The position numbers were made by a program, and so were the translations under genes. A DNA stretch of 64,000 bases from Verrucomicrobium sp. BvORR106 (lineage in GTDB: Bacteria; Verrucomicrobiota; Verrucomicrobiia; Verrucomicrobiales; Verrucomicrobiaceae). The stretch lies in assembly GCF_000739655.1 (NCBI RefSeq), contig NZ_BATR01000125.1, positions 1 to 64,000 of the forward strand, in the 5' to 3' direction. This document shows, one piece after another, positions 26,101 through 36,200 of the stretch. The first letter of the stretch is position 1. The number at the start of each line of letters is the position of its first letter. The notes under the pieces are model-generated. The model ran no database searches, was not told the DNA's origin, and worked only from the letters and a program-made list of their open reading frames with translations.

Positions 26101-26608
26101 TTTAAGGATTGGCCTTCAGTGCATCAATCGATAACGAATTGACAAGCGATGGTGCAGCTTTAACCCAGGGATGCCTGCATGGGTGGTCGGTTGGATCTTG
26201 ATCCCACCCGCAAGGCATTGCATGAAGTTCATTTCTGGATTCAAGGGTTAAGGAAGGATAGTCTTGCTCACTTTTCTTAGCCAGTGTGGCACTCCCGTTT
26301 CATCATGCGTGAGGTACTCTTGATGACTTGGGCAGAAGATCCCAAGAGTCGATAGCGCTCCACATTCCACCTATGGTTGGCCCTTCCAGAGGTCTGCCCT
26401 ATCCAGGCCGTTCACCCCTGCTCCGGCGAGGTGTGAACGGGACAAAACGGCTGCGCATGCAACCAGAGAGGTTTCTGTCTCTCCCGCCTCTCTTCTAATC
26501 TGCCTATTTTGCGATTGTTTTGGACCCTAAACGTGGTACAACCTTAGATGTATATCAGGGCAACGCCTGACCACTGCAGGTAGTCGTTGTCCCGACGGGA
26601 GAACGACG

Positions 26609-26869
26609 ATGAATGGGGTGGCGGGATCTTCAGCGACGAAGCGGGTGTACGTGGTGGTCACGACCTCCAAGGGTGCCGAGATCATCGAAGCCTGTGCGAT
26701 CGTGGAAGATGGACTGTCTTTTGTTTTCCAGCGTCAGGGGGAAGTCTGGCGGGAGTACAGCCGGCGGGATGTTCTCTTCTGGGATGAGTGTGCGGCTATG
26801 CCGGATGCCGTGCAGATGGTGGCAGAACTGAGAGGCGGCACCGTGAGCGCTAAAACGTGCCCCGTTTAG
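26609..26869 (+). CDS. Small paralog family protein (86 residues)
   Basis: After a ten-residue lead it reads KRVYVVVTTSKGAEIIEA and then RRDVLFWDECAAM (about 52-64), the two blocks shared with the proteins at 24860 and 28463. A GGGAGAACGACG stretch lies just upstream of the ATG. The C-terminal tail is a short amphipathic helix. No known domain. Between the blocks is a beta-hairpin-like GLSFVFQRQGEVWREYS. Confidence 0.75.
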   Translation: MNGVAGSSATKRVYVVVTTSKGAEIIEACAIVEDGLSFVFQRQGEVWREYSRRDVLFWDECAAMPDAVQMVAELRGGTVSAKTCPV

Positions 26870-26987
26870 CCTGCTGTTACGCCGGAGGTTGCCAACCGTT
26901 CTGGAACGATTATTCCCGCTCGCGGTACAGGCAGAACTAGGATAAGGTGCGGCGCAACCGCCTGCGAACGTCCACTTGTCGTTCACC

Positions 26988-27851
26988 ATGTCGCACTCCA
27001 AGTCTGTCGCTATCGTGACCATGAGTCCGTCTCAGGTCCCGTACGCGATGCATCTAGCGGCCGCGGAGGGGTGGAATCCCGGGCTGCATGATGCGACCTC
27101 TTTCCATGCTGCGGATCCCGAAGGATTCCTAATGGCGGAGCTAGAAGGTGAGCCAGTGGGGTGCATCTCGGCTGTCTCTTATCCGGGCGGTTTCGGCTTC
27201 ATCGGCCTCTACATTGTGGAGCCGGAGTTCCGTGGCCGCGGCATTGGTCGGGCGCTATGGCGACAGGCCATGCAGCGCCTGAATGGGGTCAACATCGGTC
27301 TAGATGGCGTGGTGGCCATGCAGGAAGCGTACGCCAGATCGGGATTCAAACTGGCCTATCGCAACATCCGCTACGCTGCCTCCCACCTCCCCTCGCCCGG
27401 TCCATTGCCGGCTGGCGTCCGCCTGGTGCCCGCAGCGGAGGTGCCCTTCGAAGATCTGCGGGCCTATGATCGGCGATTCTTCCCGGCAGATCGGGAAGCT
27501 TTTCTCCGCAAATGGATCCGCCAGCCAAGTGGGTGGGCTGTAGCCGCCCTTGGAGCTGATGGCCTCCAAGGCATGGGCGTTATCCGGTCATGTCGGGAAG
27601 GGCACAAAGTGGGCCCGCTGTTTGCCGACAATCCGGAAATGGCAAAAATCCTCTTGCTGACTCTGGCCAGTCGGCGGAATGCAGACGCTCGGGTCATCCT
27701 GGACGTGCCGGCGGTGAATCCCGCAGCCATCTCCCTGGCGCAGGAGGTGGGAATGGAGGTGATCTTTGAGACCGCCCGCATGTACACTGGGGATCCACCT
27801 TTGGTGGATCTGGAGGGGACATTTGGGGTCACCACCTTCGAACTGGGTTGA
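26988..27851 (+). CDS. GNAT-family N-acetyltransferase with extra C-terminal domain
   Basis: A 287-residue protein. The N-terminal half is a GNAT domain: VGCISAVSYPG, FIGLYIVEPEFRGRGIGRALW (about 68-88), the acetyl-CoA-binding motif A with R/QxxGxG/A. The C-terminal half (about 125-285) resembles the second acetyltransferase-like domain found in GNAT proteins such as those with an acetyltransf_18 domain. ATG at 26988 preferred over a TTG four codons upstream. The acceptor is unknown. It lies inside the small paralog cluster. Confidence 0.88.
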   Translation: MSHSKSVAIVTMSPSQVPYAMHLAAAEGWNPGLHDATSFHAADPEGFLMAELEGEPVGCISAVSYPGGFGFIGLYIVEPEFRGRGIGRALWRQAMQRLNGVNIGLDGVVAMQEAYARSGFKLAYRNIRYAASHLPSPGPLPAGVRLVPAAEVPFEDLRAYDRRFFPADREAFLRKWIRQPSGWAVAALGADGLQGMGVIRSCREGHKVGPLFADNPEMAKILLLTLASRRNADARVILDVPAVNPAAISLAQEVGMEVIFETARMYTGDPPLVDLEGTFGVTTFELG

Positions 27852-27977
27852 CGAAGCGGGCGATGCACTTAAGAAGTACGCTTCGCCGAGTGGGTATCAT
27901 TAGGCTTGATCTTTATTGATTCCTAGGGTATTTTGTCTTCAGTTGTGCATTATCCTCCATAAGTAATAATTACCAGC

Positions 27978-28220
27978 ATGGCGCGTTTTGTGGTGGTAAC
28001 ATTCGACGGTGGATATCACGAATTCACGGCTGAGACCGTGGATCCTTACGGGCCGCAACTCTTGTTCAAGGAGAACGACGCCCTGCTAAAGAGCTTCTCC
28101 AAGACCGAGGTGATCTGCTGGGACACCGATCTGACCAAGCCTCCGCTGGGTGGGATGGGACCCACCTGGAGCAAGCTGCGTCCCCTGCCCGGCTACGCGG
28201 AGCCGAAAGATCCGGAGTGA
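27978..28220 (+). CDS. Small paralog family protein (80 residues)
   Basis: MARFVVVTFDGGYHEFTAE, then PQLLFKEN, then FSKTEVICWDTD: a divergent member of the family at 24860, 26609 and 28463. It retains the first strand (FVVVT), a central LLF strand and an E-V-x-x-W-D block, but lacks the Cys-Ala after the Trp block. The C-terminus is Pro-rich. No known domain. Confidence 0.6.
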   Translation: MARFVVVTFDGGYHEFTAETVDPYGPQLLFKENDALLKSFSKTEVICWDTDLTKPPLGGMGPTWSKLRPLPGYAEPKDPE

Positions 28221-28311
28221 GTCGGCCCGCTTCGCGGGAGACACCAGACTGTTAGATGCCAGACGCCAGGCAGCAGACCTGAGATCAAGGGCCAACGCGG
28301 CACCCAACCCC

Positions 28312-28326
28312 CAGATTGGCAATCTG
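28312..28326. repeat. Perfect hairpin CAGATT-ggc-AATCTG
   Basis: Six-bp perfect stem and three-base loop (28312-28326), of the same type as the hairpins at 14146-14185 and 41898-41918. Confidence 0.5.
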
Positions 28327-28462
28327 TGGTACCGCCGGTTTTGCAATCGGGCATCGACTCTGCCCAAGCGAGTCTGGTGGAAGTTGCCTGATACTGATGA
28401 TCAGCCAGCATTTAAGTTGCGCATGAAAACAATTATGATTTATAGTGGCACCTCGATTTGCC

Positions 28463-28678
28463 ATGAAGTTCATACTGGTTGTCACCAATTCGAAGGGTCC
28501 TGTGATTTTCAGGGGGCGCAAGGGTACGAATACCCGGGGCGAATTGACCTTCTACTCTGCGGATGGACGGACGAGTTTTGAGACCACCGATGTCCTGCTC
28601 TGGCAAGAGTGCGCTACGGCAGCTGCCGCCGATCAGGTGGTGGAAGCCCTTGGACTGGGCGACGAGGTGCCGGGCTAG
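28463..28678 (+). CDS. Small paralog family protein (71 residues)
   Basis: MKFILVVTNSKGPVIFRG at the start and TTDVLLWQECATA (about 41-53), closely matching the protein at 24860-25060. The ATG at 28463 aligns exactly with the MKF start of that paralog, so the upstream GTG (28445) is rejected. A short helix follows the Trp-Cys block (ADQVVEALGL). No known domain or targeting signal. Confidence 0.75.
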   Translation: MKFILVVTNSKGPVIFRGRKGTNTRGELTFYSADGRTSFETTDVLLWQECATAAAADQVVEALGLGDEVPG

Positions 28679-29108
28679 TTTTCCTTAGGGTGTGGAGGCA
28701 AAAATGCCCAGGGCATTCCTCCCCATCGGAGTGCTTCCAAGTTGCTGTCCAGAGGGGTGAGCAGACCCCTTGCTGTTGGTAATCAACAGGTAGGAGATCT
28801 CATGGCCGACCCGCAATTCAGGTTGCGCGCATACGGCCACTGCTCGGAAGGGCGCGATTCAGGAAACATAGCGCCCACGGTATGACTCCTCCCCCCCATG
28901 CACCGGTTCCCACCAAGACGAATGCGTCCTCTCCCCCTTAGGCCCAGTATTCACACGCGCCTCGCCCGAAGCGAGTTCTGGCTCGGTCCTCGAGGCTGAG
29001 TTTTGCGGCGTGTGCCTGAGGATGCGAAGCAGCCAGCCCTCCCCGGCCAGTTTGCAGGGTTACGTGGCCACTCCGGCGACCGATCCATCCACTCAACCCC
29101 TCACTCCC
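28679..29108. other. Intergenic region; a 27-codon ORF is possible
   Basis: Mostly non-coding. An ATG at 28802 preceded by AGGAG (28792-28796) opens 27 codons ending at 28885. The leader before the KaiC-like gene is here, but no clear promoter was found. Confidence 0.4.
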
Positions 29109-30641
29109 ATGACAGCTCTCACTGACAGTGATCCAAAATCTCTTTCTCAAACATCCACCTCACGTTGCGAAATGGGAGTGGAGGGTCTTGATGTGGTCCT
29201 CTGCGGGGGACTGCCTCCCCACCGCCTCTACCTGGTAAAAGGTGACCCCGGTGTGGGCAAGACGACGCTTGCCCTGCAGTTCCTCATGAAGGGGGCCAGC
29301 CAGGGTGAGAAGGTGCTGTACATCAGCCTTTCTGAGACCAAGAACGAGATCCTGGCCGTGGCAGACTCCCACGGCTGGGACTTGTCGGCGGTGAATCTCT
29401 ATGAACTGTCCTCCATCGAGGAAAAGATCCGGGGGGACAGTGAGAGCACGTTCTTTCACCCTTCCGAAGTGGAGCTCAACCGCACGATCGGGGCCCTGAT
29501 CGAGGAGGTGGAGCGCATCTCCCCCTCCCGGGTGGTCTTCGACTCCCTGTCCGAGATGCGCATGCTGGCGGAGACGCCCCTTCGGTACCGACGGCAGATC
29601 CTGCAACTGAAGAGCTACTTCGCCGGACGCCACTGCACCGTGTTGCTGCTGGACGACCGCACCTCTGGCACCCAAGATCTCCAAGTGGAAAGTGTGGCCC
29701 ACGGGGTGATCAGCATCGAGGCTTCCTCCCCCAGCTACGGCGTAACGCGGCGGCAGCTCAATGTGCTAAAGATTCGCGGCTCCAAGTACCTGGAAGGCAG
29801 TCATGATCTTGTGCTGCGCCGCGGGGGCATGGTCGTCTTTCCGCGCTTGATCGCGGATGGCTCGCATCGTGAATTTGACAGGGTGAACTTCCCCAGCGGC
29901 ATTTCCGAGCTGGATACCCTGCTGGGCGGTGGCCTGGGGCGTGGCACCAGCACCATGATCATGGGCCCTCCCGGCACGGGGAAATCCACCGTCGCCATCA
30001 AGTTCGCACTGGCGTCTGCCGAGCGCGGAGAGAAGGCGATGCTCTTCATTTTTGACGAGACGAGGGGCACCTTGCTCGACCGGGCCTCGCAGCTCGGGAT
30101 GGACCTGGAACCGCACATCGAGCAGGGCATGCTGGAAATCGTGTCGGTGGATCCAGCGGAAATCTCTCCCGGAGAGATGGGCCACCGCATTCGCGAGGCC
30201 GTGACACGCAATAGGGTGAGGCTGATCGTGATCGACAGCATCAATGGCTACATCAACGCCATGCCCGCCGAGCGGCACCTCAATCTTCAGTTGCATGAGT
30301 TGCTCGCCTATCTGAATCAACTGGGCGTGGTGACCATCATGGTGCTGGCCCAGCAGGGGTTGATTGGTTCAATGAAATCTGCCGTGGATCTCACGTATCT
30401 GGCGGATACCGTGCTGCTCCTGCGCTTCTTTGAAGCCTACGGCCGGGTGAAGCAGGCCGTGTCCGTGATCAAAAAGCGCAGCGGCACGCATGAGCGGACC
30501 ATTCGCGAGATGCAAATCACTGCGGACGGGATCACCGTGGGCCAGCCATTGTACAACATGCAGGGGGTATTGACGGGGGTGCCGGAGTTTGTGAAAGGCG
30601 CAGAGATTGAGGAAACCGAGAACTCCCTGCTCCAGTCATGA
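29109..30641 (+). CDS. KaiC-like double RecA ATPase
   Basis: A 510-residue protein with two tandem KaiC/RecA domains. Domain 1 has Walker A KGDPGVGKTTL (about 44-54) after GLDVVLCGGLPP. Domain 2 has GPPGTGKSTVA (about 286-296) after SELDTLLGGGLGRG. A KaiC-like end is present (KKRSGTHERTIREMQI). This matches the KaiC-like circadian/signalling ATPases found outside cyanobacteria. Neither kaiA nor kaiB is visible. The stop overlaps the next ATG by four bases (ATGA), so it is made together with the hybrid kinase. Start ATG 29109 was preferred over a frame extension to 29010. Confidence 0.92.
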   Translation: MTALTDSDPKSLSQTSTSRCEMGVEGLDVVLCGGLPPHRLYLVKGDPGVGKTTLALQFLMKGASQGEKVLYISLSETKNEILAVADSHGWDLSAVNLYELSSIEEKIRGDSESTFFHPSEVELNRTIGALIEEVERISPSRVVFDSLSEMRMLAETPLRYRRQILQLKSYFAGRHCTVLLLDDRTSGTQDLQVESVAHGVISIEASSPSYGVTRRQLNVLKIRGSKYLEGSHDLVLRRGGMVVFPRLIADGSHREFDRVNFPSGISELDTLLGGGLGRGTSTMIMGPPGTGKSTVAIKFALASAERGEKAMLFIFDETRGTLLDRASQLGMDLEPHIEQGMLEIVSVDPAEISPGEMGHRIREAVTRNRVRLIVIDSINGYINAMPAERHLNLQLHELLAYLNQLGVVTIMVLAQQGLIGSMKSAVDLTYLADTVLLLRFFEAYGRVKQAVSVIKKRSGTHERTIREMQITADGITVGQPLYNMQGVLTGVPEFVKGAEIEETENSLLQS

Positions 30642-33013
30642 GTGACACCACCCACGGACCGGCCCCCTTTGCCAGTGGCGGCACGGATCCTCCACCCATG
30701 CTGCCGTCGGCTACTCCCGCCCTGCCGGCCGCCATGGCCGCCAGCCGCATCCTGTTGCTGGCACCCACCAGCAACGATGCACGGCTCACTGCGGGCTTTC
30801 TCTCCGCCGCGGGGTTGGACGCCTTCATCTGCTACAGCAGCGAAGGCCTGGCCGAGGCAATGCGGGTGGGGTGTGCGGCCGTGCTCGTGGCCGAGGAGGC
30901 TCTGCACACCGAGTGTGTGAACCTTCTGGTGCAGGAGCTTCATGCGCAGCCCTCCTGGTCAGACCTGCCCATCCTCATCCTGACCGGGAATGGCGAGGCC
31001 ACCCGCTATCGCCAGCGCTACCTGGACCTGATCGGCCCGGTGGGCAACGTGTCCATCATGGAGCGTCCGGTGCGGCCCACGACGCTCGTCAACAGCTGCA
31101 AGGTGGCCCTGCGCTCGCGGTTGCGCCAGTATCAGGTGCGGGACCTGCTGGAGGAGCGGCAGGCGGTGGTCGCCAGTATTAGCGATGGCTTCGTCACCTT
31201 TGATACCAACTGGCGCTGCACCTTCCTCAATGAAAAGGTGGAGGTGCTCGCCGGACGGAAGAAGGAGGAGCTGATCGGGCGGTGCATCTGGGAGGTGTTT
31301 CCTGAAGCCCAGGACCTGCCTATCTACCAGGCGGTGCAGTTCGCCATGCTCCAGCAGCAGAATCTGGATTTTGAGCAGTATCACGCCACGCTGAACCGCT
31401 GGCTGGAGGTGCGGTTCTACCCCTCCACCCGGGGTATCTCCGTCTTCATCTCAGATGTCACCGAACGCCGCCGCGCCCAGGATGAACTGCGGGAGAGCAA
31501 GGCACGCCTTGAGTTTGCCCTGAACGCCGCCCAGATGGGTGACTGGGATTTCAACCTGGCCGACAACACCTCGCACCGATCCCTGCGGCACGATCAGGCC
31601 TTCGGCTACACTGAGCCAGTCAAGGAATGGGGGCTGGAGACTTTCATTGAGCACGTGCACCCCGACGACCGCGAGGAGGTATCGAGGAAATTCTTTGCCG
31701 CGATCGTGAGCAATGAACCCTGGCGTTTCGAGTGCCGCGTCGTCTGGCCGGACGGCAGCGTCCACTGGATCGCCATGCACGGCGGGCTCTACCACGATGC
31801 GAGCGGCAGATTCCCCCGCATGATCGGCATCGTCATGGATATCACAGCGCGGAAGGATGCCGAGGTGGCCCTGCTGCAACAAACGGATGCCCTGCGAGAG
31901 GCGGACCGGAAGAAGGACGAGTTCCTGGCCATGCTCTCCCATGAACTGCGCAATCCCCTGGCGGCCGTGTCTCATGCGGCCACGCTGATCAAGGGGGCGT
32001 TCGGGTCGGATGATCTCCACTGGGCCGCTGGCGTGATTGATCGACAGACCCGGCAACTGGCCCACCTCATCGATGATCTCCTGGACGTGTCGCGTATCAC
32101 GACCGGGAAGATCCACCTGAGGAAGGAGATCATCGATACCGCTGTGATTCTGGAGCACGCATGTGAATCCGCCGGGCCTCTGGTGAGGGAACGCGGACAC
32201 CACCTCACTCGGAGTTGCCCGCCGGGAGAACTCTGGTTGGAAGCGGATGCCACCCGCATCGAGCAGGTGGTGCTCAACCTCCTCACGAACGCGGCCAAGT
32301 ACACGCCCAACGGGGGCCAGATCGAGCTCTCGGCACAGAAGCAGGGAGCAGAGGTGGTCATCCAAGTGAGAGACAACGGCACCGGCATCGTGCCCGAGCG
32401 ACTGCCGGAGATGTTCCAGCTCTTCACCCAAGGGGAGCGCTCGATCGCCCGCAGTGAAGGTGGCCTTGGCATCGGGTTGACGATCGTACAGAAGATCGCT
32501 GAGATGCATGGCGGCCATGTGGAGGCAGAGAGCCCCGGTCCCCACCAGGGCAGCACTTTCACCGTGCATCTGCCCCTGGTCGATTCCCCTTCCCCAGTGG
32601 CTGTGAAACCGCGTACTCCAGCTTCTGTAGAGCCGTCCCTCCACCGTATCCTCGTGGTGGATGACAATGTGCACTCCGCACAGGGGCTGGCCCGACTGCT
32701 CAATCGGGCGGGGCACGAGACCACGGTGGCGCATGATGGGAACCAAGCTTTGACGATTGCAGAGGAGTGGGCACCGCATGCCGTGGTGCTCGATATCGGG
32801 CTGCCCGGGATGGACGGCTACGAGGTCGCAAGACGCATGCGTGACTTCGAAGGGTGCCGCCATGCCTTGATCATCGCCGTGACCGGCTACGGTCAGGAGG
32901 AAGACCGCCAGCGCTCACACGAGGCCGGATTTGATCATCACCTGGTGAAGCCGGTGGGGATTGCGGAACTGAAGGCCATCCTGGGTCAGGCAACGGCCCC
33001 TGCGCATGGCTGA
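30638..33013 (+). CDS. Hybrid sensor histidine kinase with PAS domains and receiver
   Basis: A 791-residue cytoplasmic kinase. Order: receiver-like N-terminal domain (about 36-150; the usual phospho-acceptor Asp appears replaced in VLVAEEALH), two PAS domains (about 165-285 and 285-405), HisKA with SHELRNPL (phospho-His about 435), HATPase with NLLTNAAKYTPN and GGLGIGL, and C-terminal receiver with Asp about 719 in VVLDIGLPGMDG. It is coupled to the upstream KaiC-like gene, so the ATPase may regulate or be a target of the kinase (inference). No membrane helices seen. Confidence 0.94.
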   Translation: MSDTTHGPAPFASGGTDPPPMLPSATPALPAAMAASRILLLAPTSNDARLTAGFLSAAGLDAFICYSSEGLAEAMRVGCAAVLVAEEALHTECVNLLVQELHAQPSWSDLPILILTGNGEATRYRQRYLDLIGPVGNVSIMERPVRPTTLVNSCKVALRSRLRQYQVRDLLEERQAVVASISDGFVTFDTNWRCTFLNEKVEVLAGRKKEELIGRCIWEVFPEAQDLPIYQAVQFAMLQQQNLDFEQYHATLNRWLEVRFYPSTRGISVFISDVTERRRAQDELRESKARLEFALNAAQMGDWDFNLADNTSHRSLRHDQAFGYTEPVKEWGLETFIEHVHPDDREEVSRKFFAAIVSNEPWRFECRVVWPDGSVHWIAMHGGLYHDASGRFPRMIGIVMDITARKDAEVALLQQTDALREADRKKDEFLAMLSHELRNPLAAVSHAATLIKGAFGSDDLHWAAGVIDRQTRQLAHLIDDLLDVSRITTGKIHLRKEIIDTAVILEHACESAGPLVRERGHHLTRSCPPGELWLEADATRIEQVVLNLLTNAAKYTPNGGQIELSAQKQGAEVVIQVRDNGTGIVPERLPEMFQLFTQGERSIARSEGGLGIGLTIVQKIAEMHGGHVEAESPGPHQGSTFTVHLPLVDSPSPVAVKPRTPASVEPSLHRILVVDDNVHSAQGLARLLNRAGHETTVAHDGNQALTIAEEWAPHAVVLDIGLPGMDGYEVARRMRDFEGCRHALIIAVTGYGQEEDRQRSHEAGFDHHLVKPVGIAELKAILGQATAPAHG

Positions 33014-33244
33014 CTGCCGGATCGATAAACTACGGGACGAAACCATTCCCACACACCAGGGTGGTATCGATCTCTTCCTGCAATCTGTCCTGCCCAAGGT
33101 TTGGCCAACAGGCTTGCAATCGATGCAGGCATTCGCCTAACATCGCCACTCCCTCTCTGAAAAAAACTGGCAGCAGACGAAGCGCGGATTTCGTGGTCCG
33201 TGCAGTTCGGCGGCAGCCATGGGCAATCCCCCTCCCAAACTCTC

Positions 33245-36200
33245 ATGAAGCGCGCAATCCCCCGTTGCCTGGCCACAACCTTCCCTCCGCGGCTGCTGTC
33301 TGGCCTTCTCATTTGGACGCTGCTGGCTGGAGCCGTTGTTTCCCAGTCCCCTCCCGCTGGTGATGACATCACCACGGGCACCCGCCCCGCCGCCTTACAG
33401 TTTGAACCGGTCACATCCCGCGTCCCCGGCATGATCCGCTGGATGTGGGACCCGAAACAGACGGTGCCGCGGATTGAGGAGGCTATGTGGCTGACAGACG
33501 GCAGCCGGATGTACGCACGCAGCGACAAGCAGCAACATCGGGTTCAGATCTGGGAGCCCGTGGCGGTGGATCCTGCCTCACCCGCCAGGCTCGACCTCAA
33601 GGGCTACCTCCCGCTTGGGGACACCTGGGCAGCCTCCCTGGACGGGCAATGGATCTTTGGCGAGCGTCGGGGCCTTCAAGGCAACACGATGGCTCTCTAT
33701 CGCACGGGTACTTGGGAAGGCATGTGGGAGGCCCGGAACAACGTCGTGGGAAACCTGGAGCAGGCTGTTTTCACCCGGGATGGAAGGCACCTGATACTTG
33801 TGACCAAGCACCAGAAGTCCGTCCAGGTGCATGCCATAGATCCCGCGAGTGGCCGGCGGGTGCGCCACCTGGACCGGGCCCTTCCTGCGCAGGGCGAAGG
33901 TTGGAAGGGATCCGAGTTCCGTGTCTGCGTCACAAGAGATGCCGTCTTGCTGCCCCCGTTCTACCGAGACGACCTGACGCTTTCCCGCTGGAGTCCGGCA
34001 GATGGCAAACACGTGCCCGTCTCCAAGCCGATGAGTGACAATTCGAAGCTCAAGATGACCCTTTCCTCCAACGAACGCTGGCTCGTTCTTTGGAACTCCG
34101 CGGGGTATCGGACGATGGAGCTTGAGGGGGGCCTCTATGGCCGCGGTTTTAGCGGCAAGGCTGAGGATGCGTACATTCAGAATGTGCAGGTCTCTCCTGA
34201 TGCCACGACTCTGGTGGTCTCAGGCGGGTGCAAACACCAGGTCATTCGCCTGACAGATCAACAGCTGCTGACTCATTCCACCACGGAATGTTTGTGCGGG
34301 CTCTTTGCCGCAGATGGACGCACATTTTGGAATACCTGTCGGCCGTTGACGCCCATCAGTACCAGAACCTGGCAGCGGGCCGACAAGACGCAGTCTCCGC
34401 CCCAGCGGGCGATCGAACAGGTGGGCTTCAGTCCAGATGGCAACTATCTCGCGAGCCGTTATGCGAAGCAGATCGACTTGTGGAGGCTGGATGGCCAGTC
34501 CCTTGCACCATCCGCCATCTTGACTGGACCAAGGGATGCGGAACTAGGGCCCTTTGCCTGGGACAGGAACACCAACCGCATCATTGGCGGAGATCTTTGC
34601 GCCTTTCTCCAATGGGAGATGCCCAAGGCCCTGAACGCGGGGTCCATCCGCGTGCCCGTGCAGGGCACACAGCTCTTTGAAACATTTGCCACGGCCGAGG
34701 AACAGCGGAGAGACGGACCGGCCTTTGCCTCCTCCCAGCAACTGACCGTGTCCCCTTCCACCGGAGATTGTCTGATCTCGCTCAACCACCATCACGAATA
34801 CACCGAAATCCGGCATCCTGACCGGCCCACGGTGGGCCGCTCGATCAAGGTGGGCACGCCGCAAGAACACCCCACGCACGAGGCTGTTTTCAGCACAGAC
34901 GGCAGCGAACTCTTCTACCTGGGGGATGAGCAACCGGTATACAACCAGCTGCTGGCTTATCATCTGGCGGATGAGAAACTCCGCATCTCCGCCGCAAAAC
35001 TGCCCGCCGGCAGCCTGGTCGGGTTCGATCCTCAACAACGCCAGGTGGTTCTTTTCGGCCCGTACAGGGCCTCGGGCCTGATGCTGGTGGACGCCGCCAA
35101 ACTGGAGTTGAAGCTCAGATATCATCCGCCGGACAAATGTTCGTGGTCCAAGCCTGCTGCCCTCAGTCCGGATGGTCGCAGATTCGTGTGCGGCTTCCAG
35201 GATGAGACCGGATCACAGGCCGCCTATCCCACGCAGTTCATCGTCGCCGACATCGACACCGGCAAGATCCTGGCCGTCGTGCGGCACGCAGACCCGTTGG
35301 TGGAAGATTGCGCCTTCTCGCCTGACGGTACCAAGCTGGCCTTTGCCCACGGGAGCGGCAATGTCTCCTTGTGGAGTGTGGATGAGATGCTGAAGAATTG
35401 TCCCGCCCCGTCAGGGTTGACCCTGCGTCGTTTTGAGCCCGGGCAGAGCCTGGAGCCGCCGCGTGCGTCCCCGAAGCCTCAAGAGCCCTGGAAGACGGGG
35501 CCCCTCACGGAAATCCGCCAACCTGTCAGTGGCGGTGATACGCTTCAAATCACGGCCGACGGAGCAGTCTTCTTGCCGGAGAACCGGGCCTCCATCGGCC
35601 AGGTGCTGATCAACGGCGAGCCTTTGCAGGTGAAGGGACATCGCTACCGGCAGATCGCAGGCACGAGCGGCACCTCCTATCTGCATGTGCAGACGGAACT
35701 GCGGTCAGCCATGCCCAAGGTGCGGCACCATCGCGAACTGCAGATACCCTCCACCGGCGGGGCCTCAGTGTGCGATGCGATTGACAACCTGGGGCTCACC
35801 CCCGTGTCCTTCGACCTCAGCATCGTTGCAGCCATGGGTGGGGACCTTGCAGACTTGCGTGATTCCTCGAATCGCCCACCAGGCGGCCAGGGCAAGTATG
35901 TCAACCTTCCCGAAAACGCCGTCCTGGGCACCCAGATCGAGAGCGGCGGAGTGAGCCGCCTGACCGCCCTGGCCCTTGCCACCGCTGACCCGGAGCAAAA
36001 GCCCGTGCTAACCTGGGATGCTGCCCGCAAGGCTATCCTGTGCACGTGGACGGTGCATCTGGAACCGTTTGAGCGCTGCCACCTGCGGTACGGTTTCCTG
36101 CAACGGCATGCCAAACTCTCGGATGAACTCCTGGTCACCCTGCCAAAGATGGTCCTTCAGCCGTGGTCAACCGGCATGGACACCTTCCATATCCGAAAGT

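Larger units (their letters stand above)
25797..26608. other. Intergenic region of about 800 bp with hairpins
   Basis: No credible gene. Two strong hairpins are listed separately at 26003-26047 and 26068-26100. Confidence 0.6.

Noticed and set aside
28802-28885. 27-codon ORF with AGGAG upstream
   Set aside because: Too short and matches no family; kept as a note only.
31451-32863. 470-codon minus-strand open frame
   Set aside because: Antisense to the hybrid histidine kinase.
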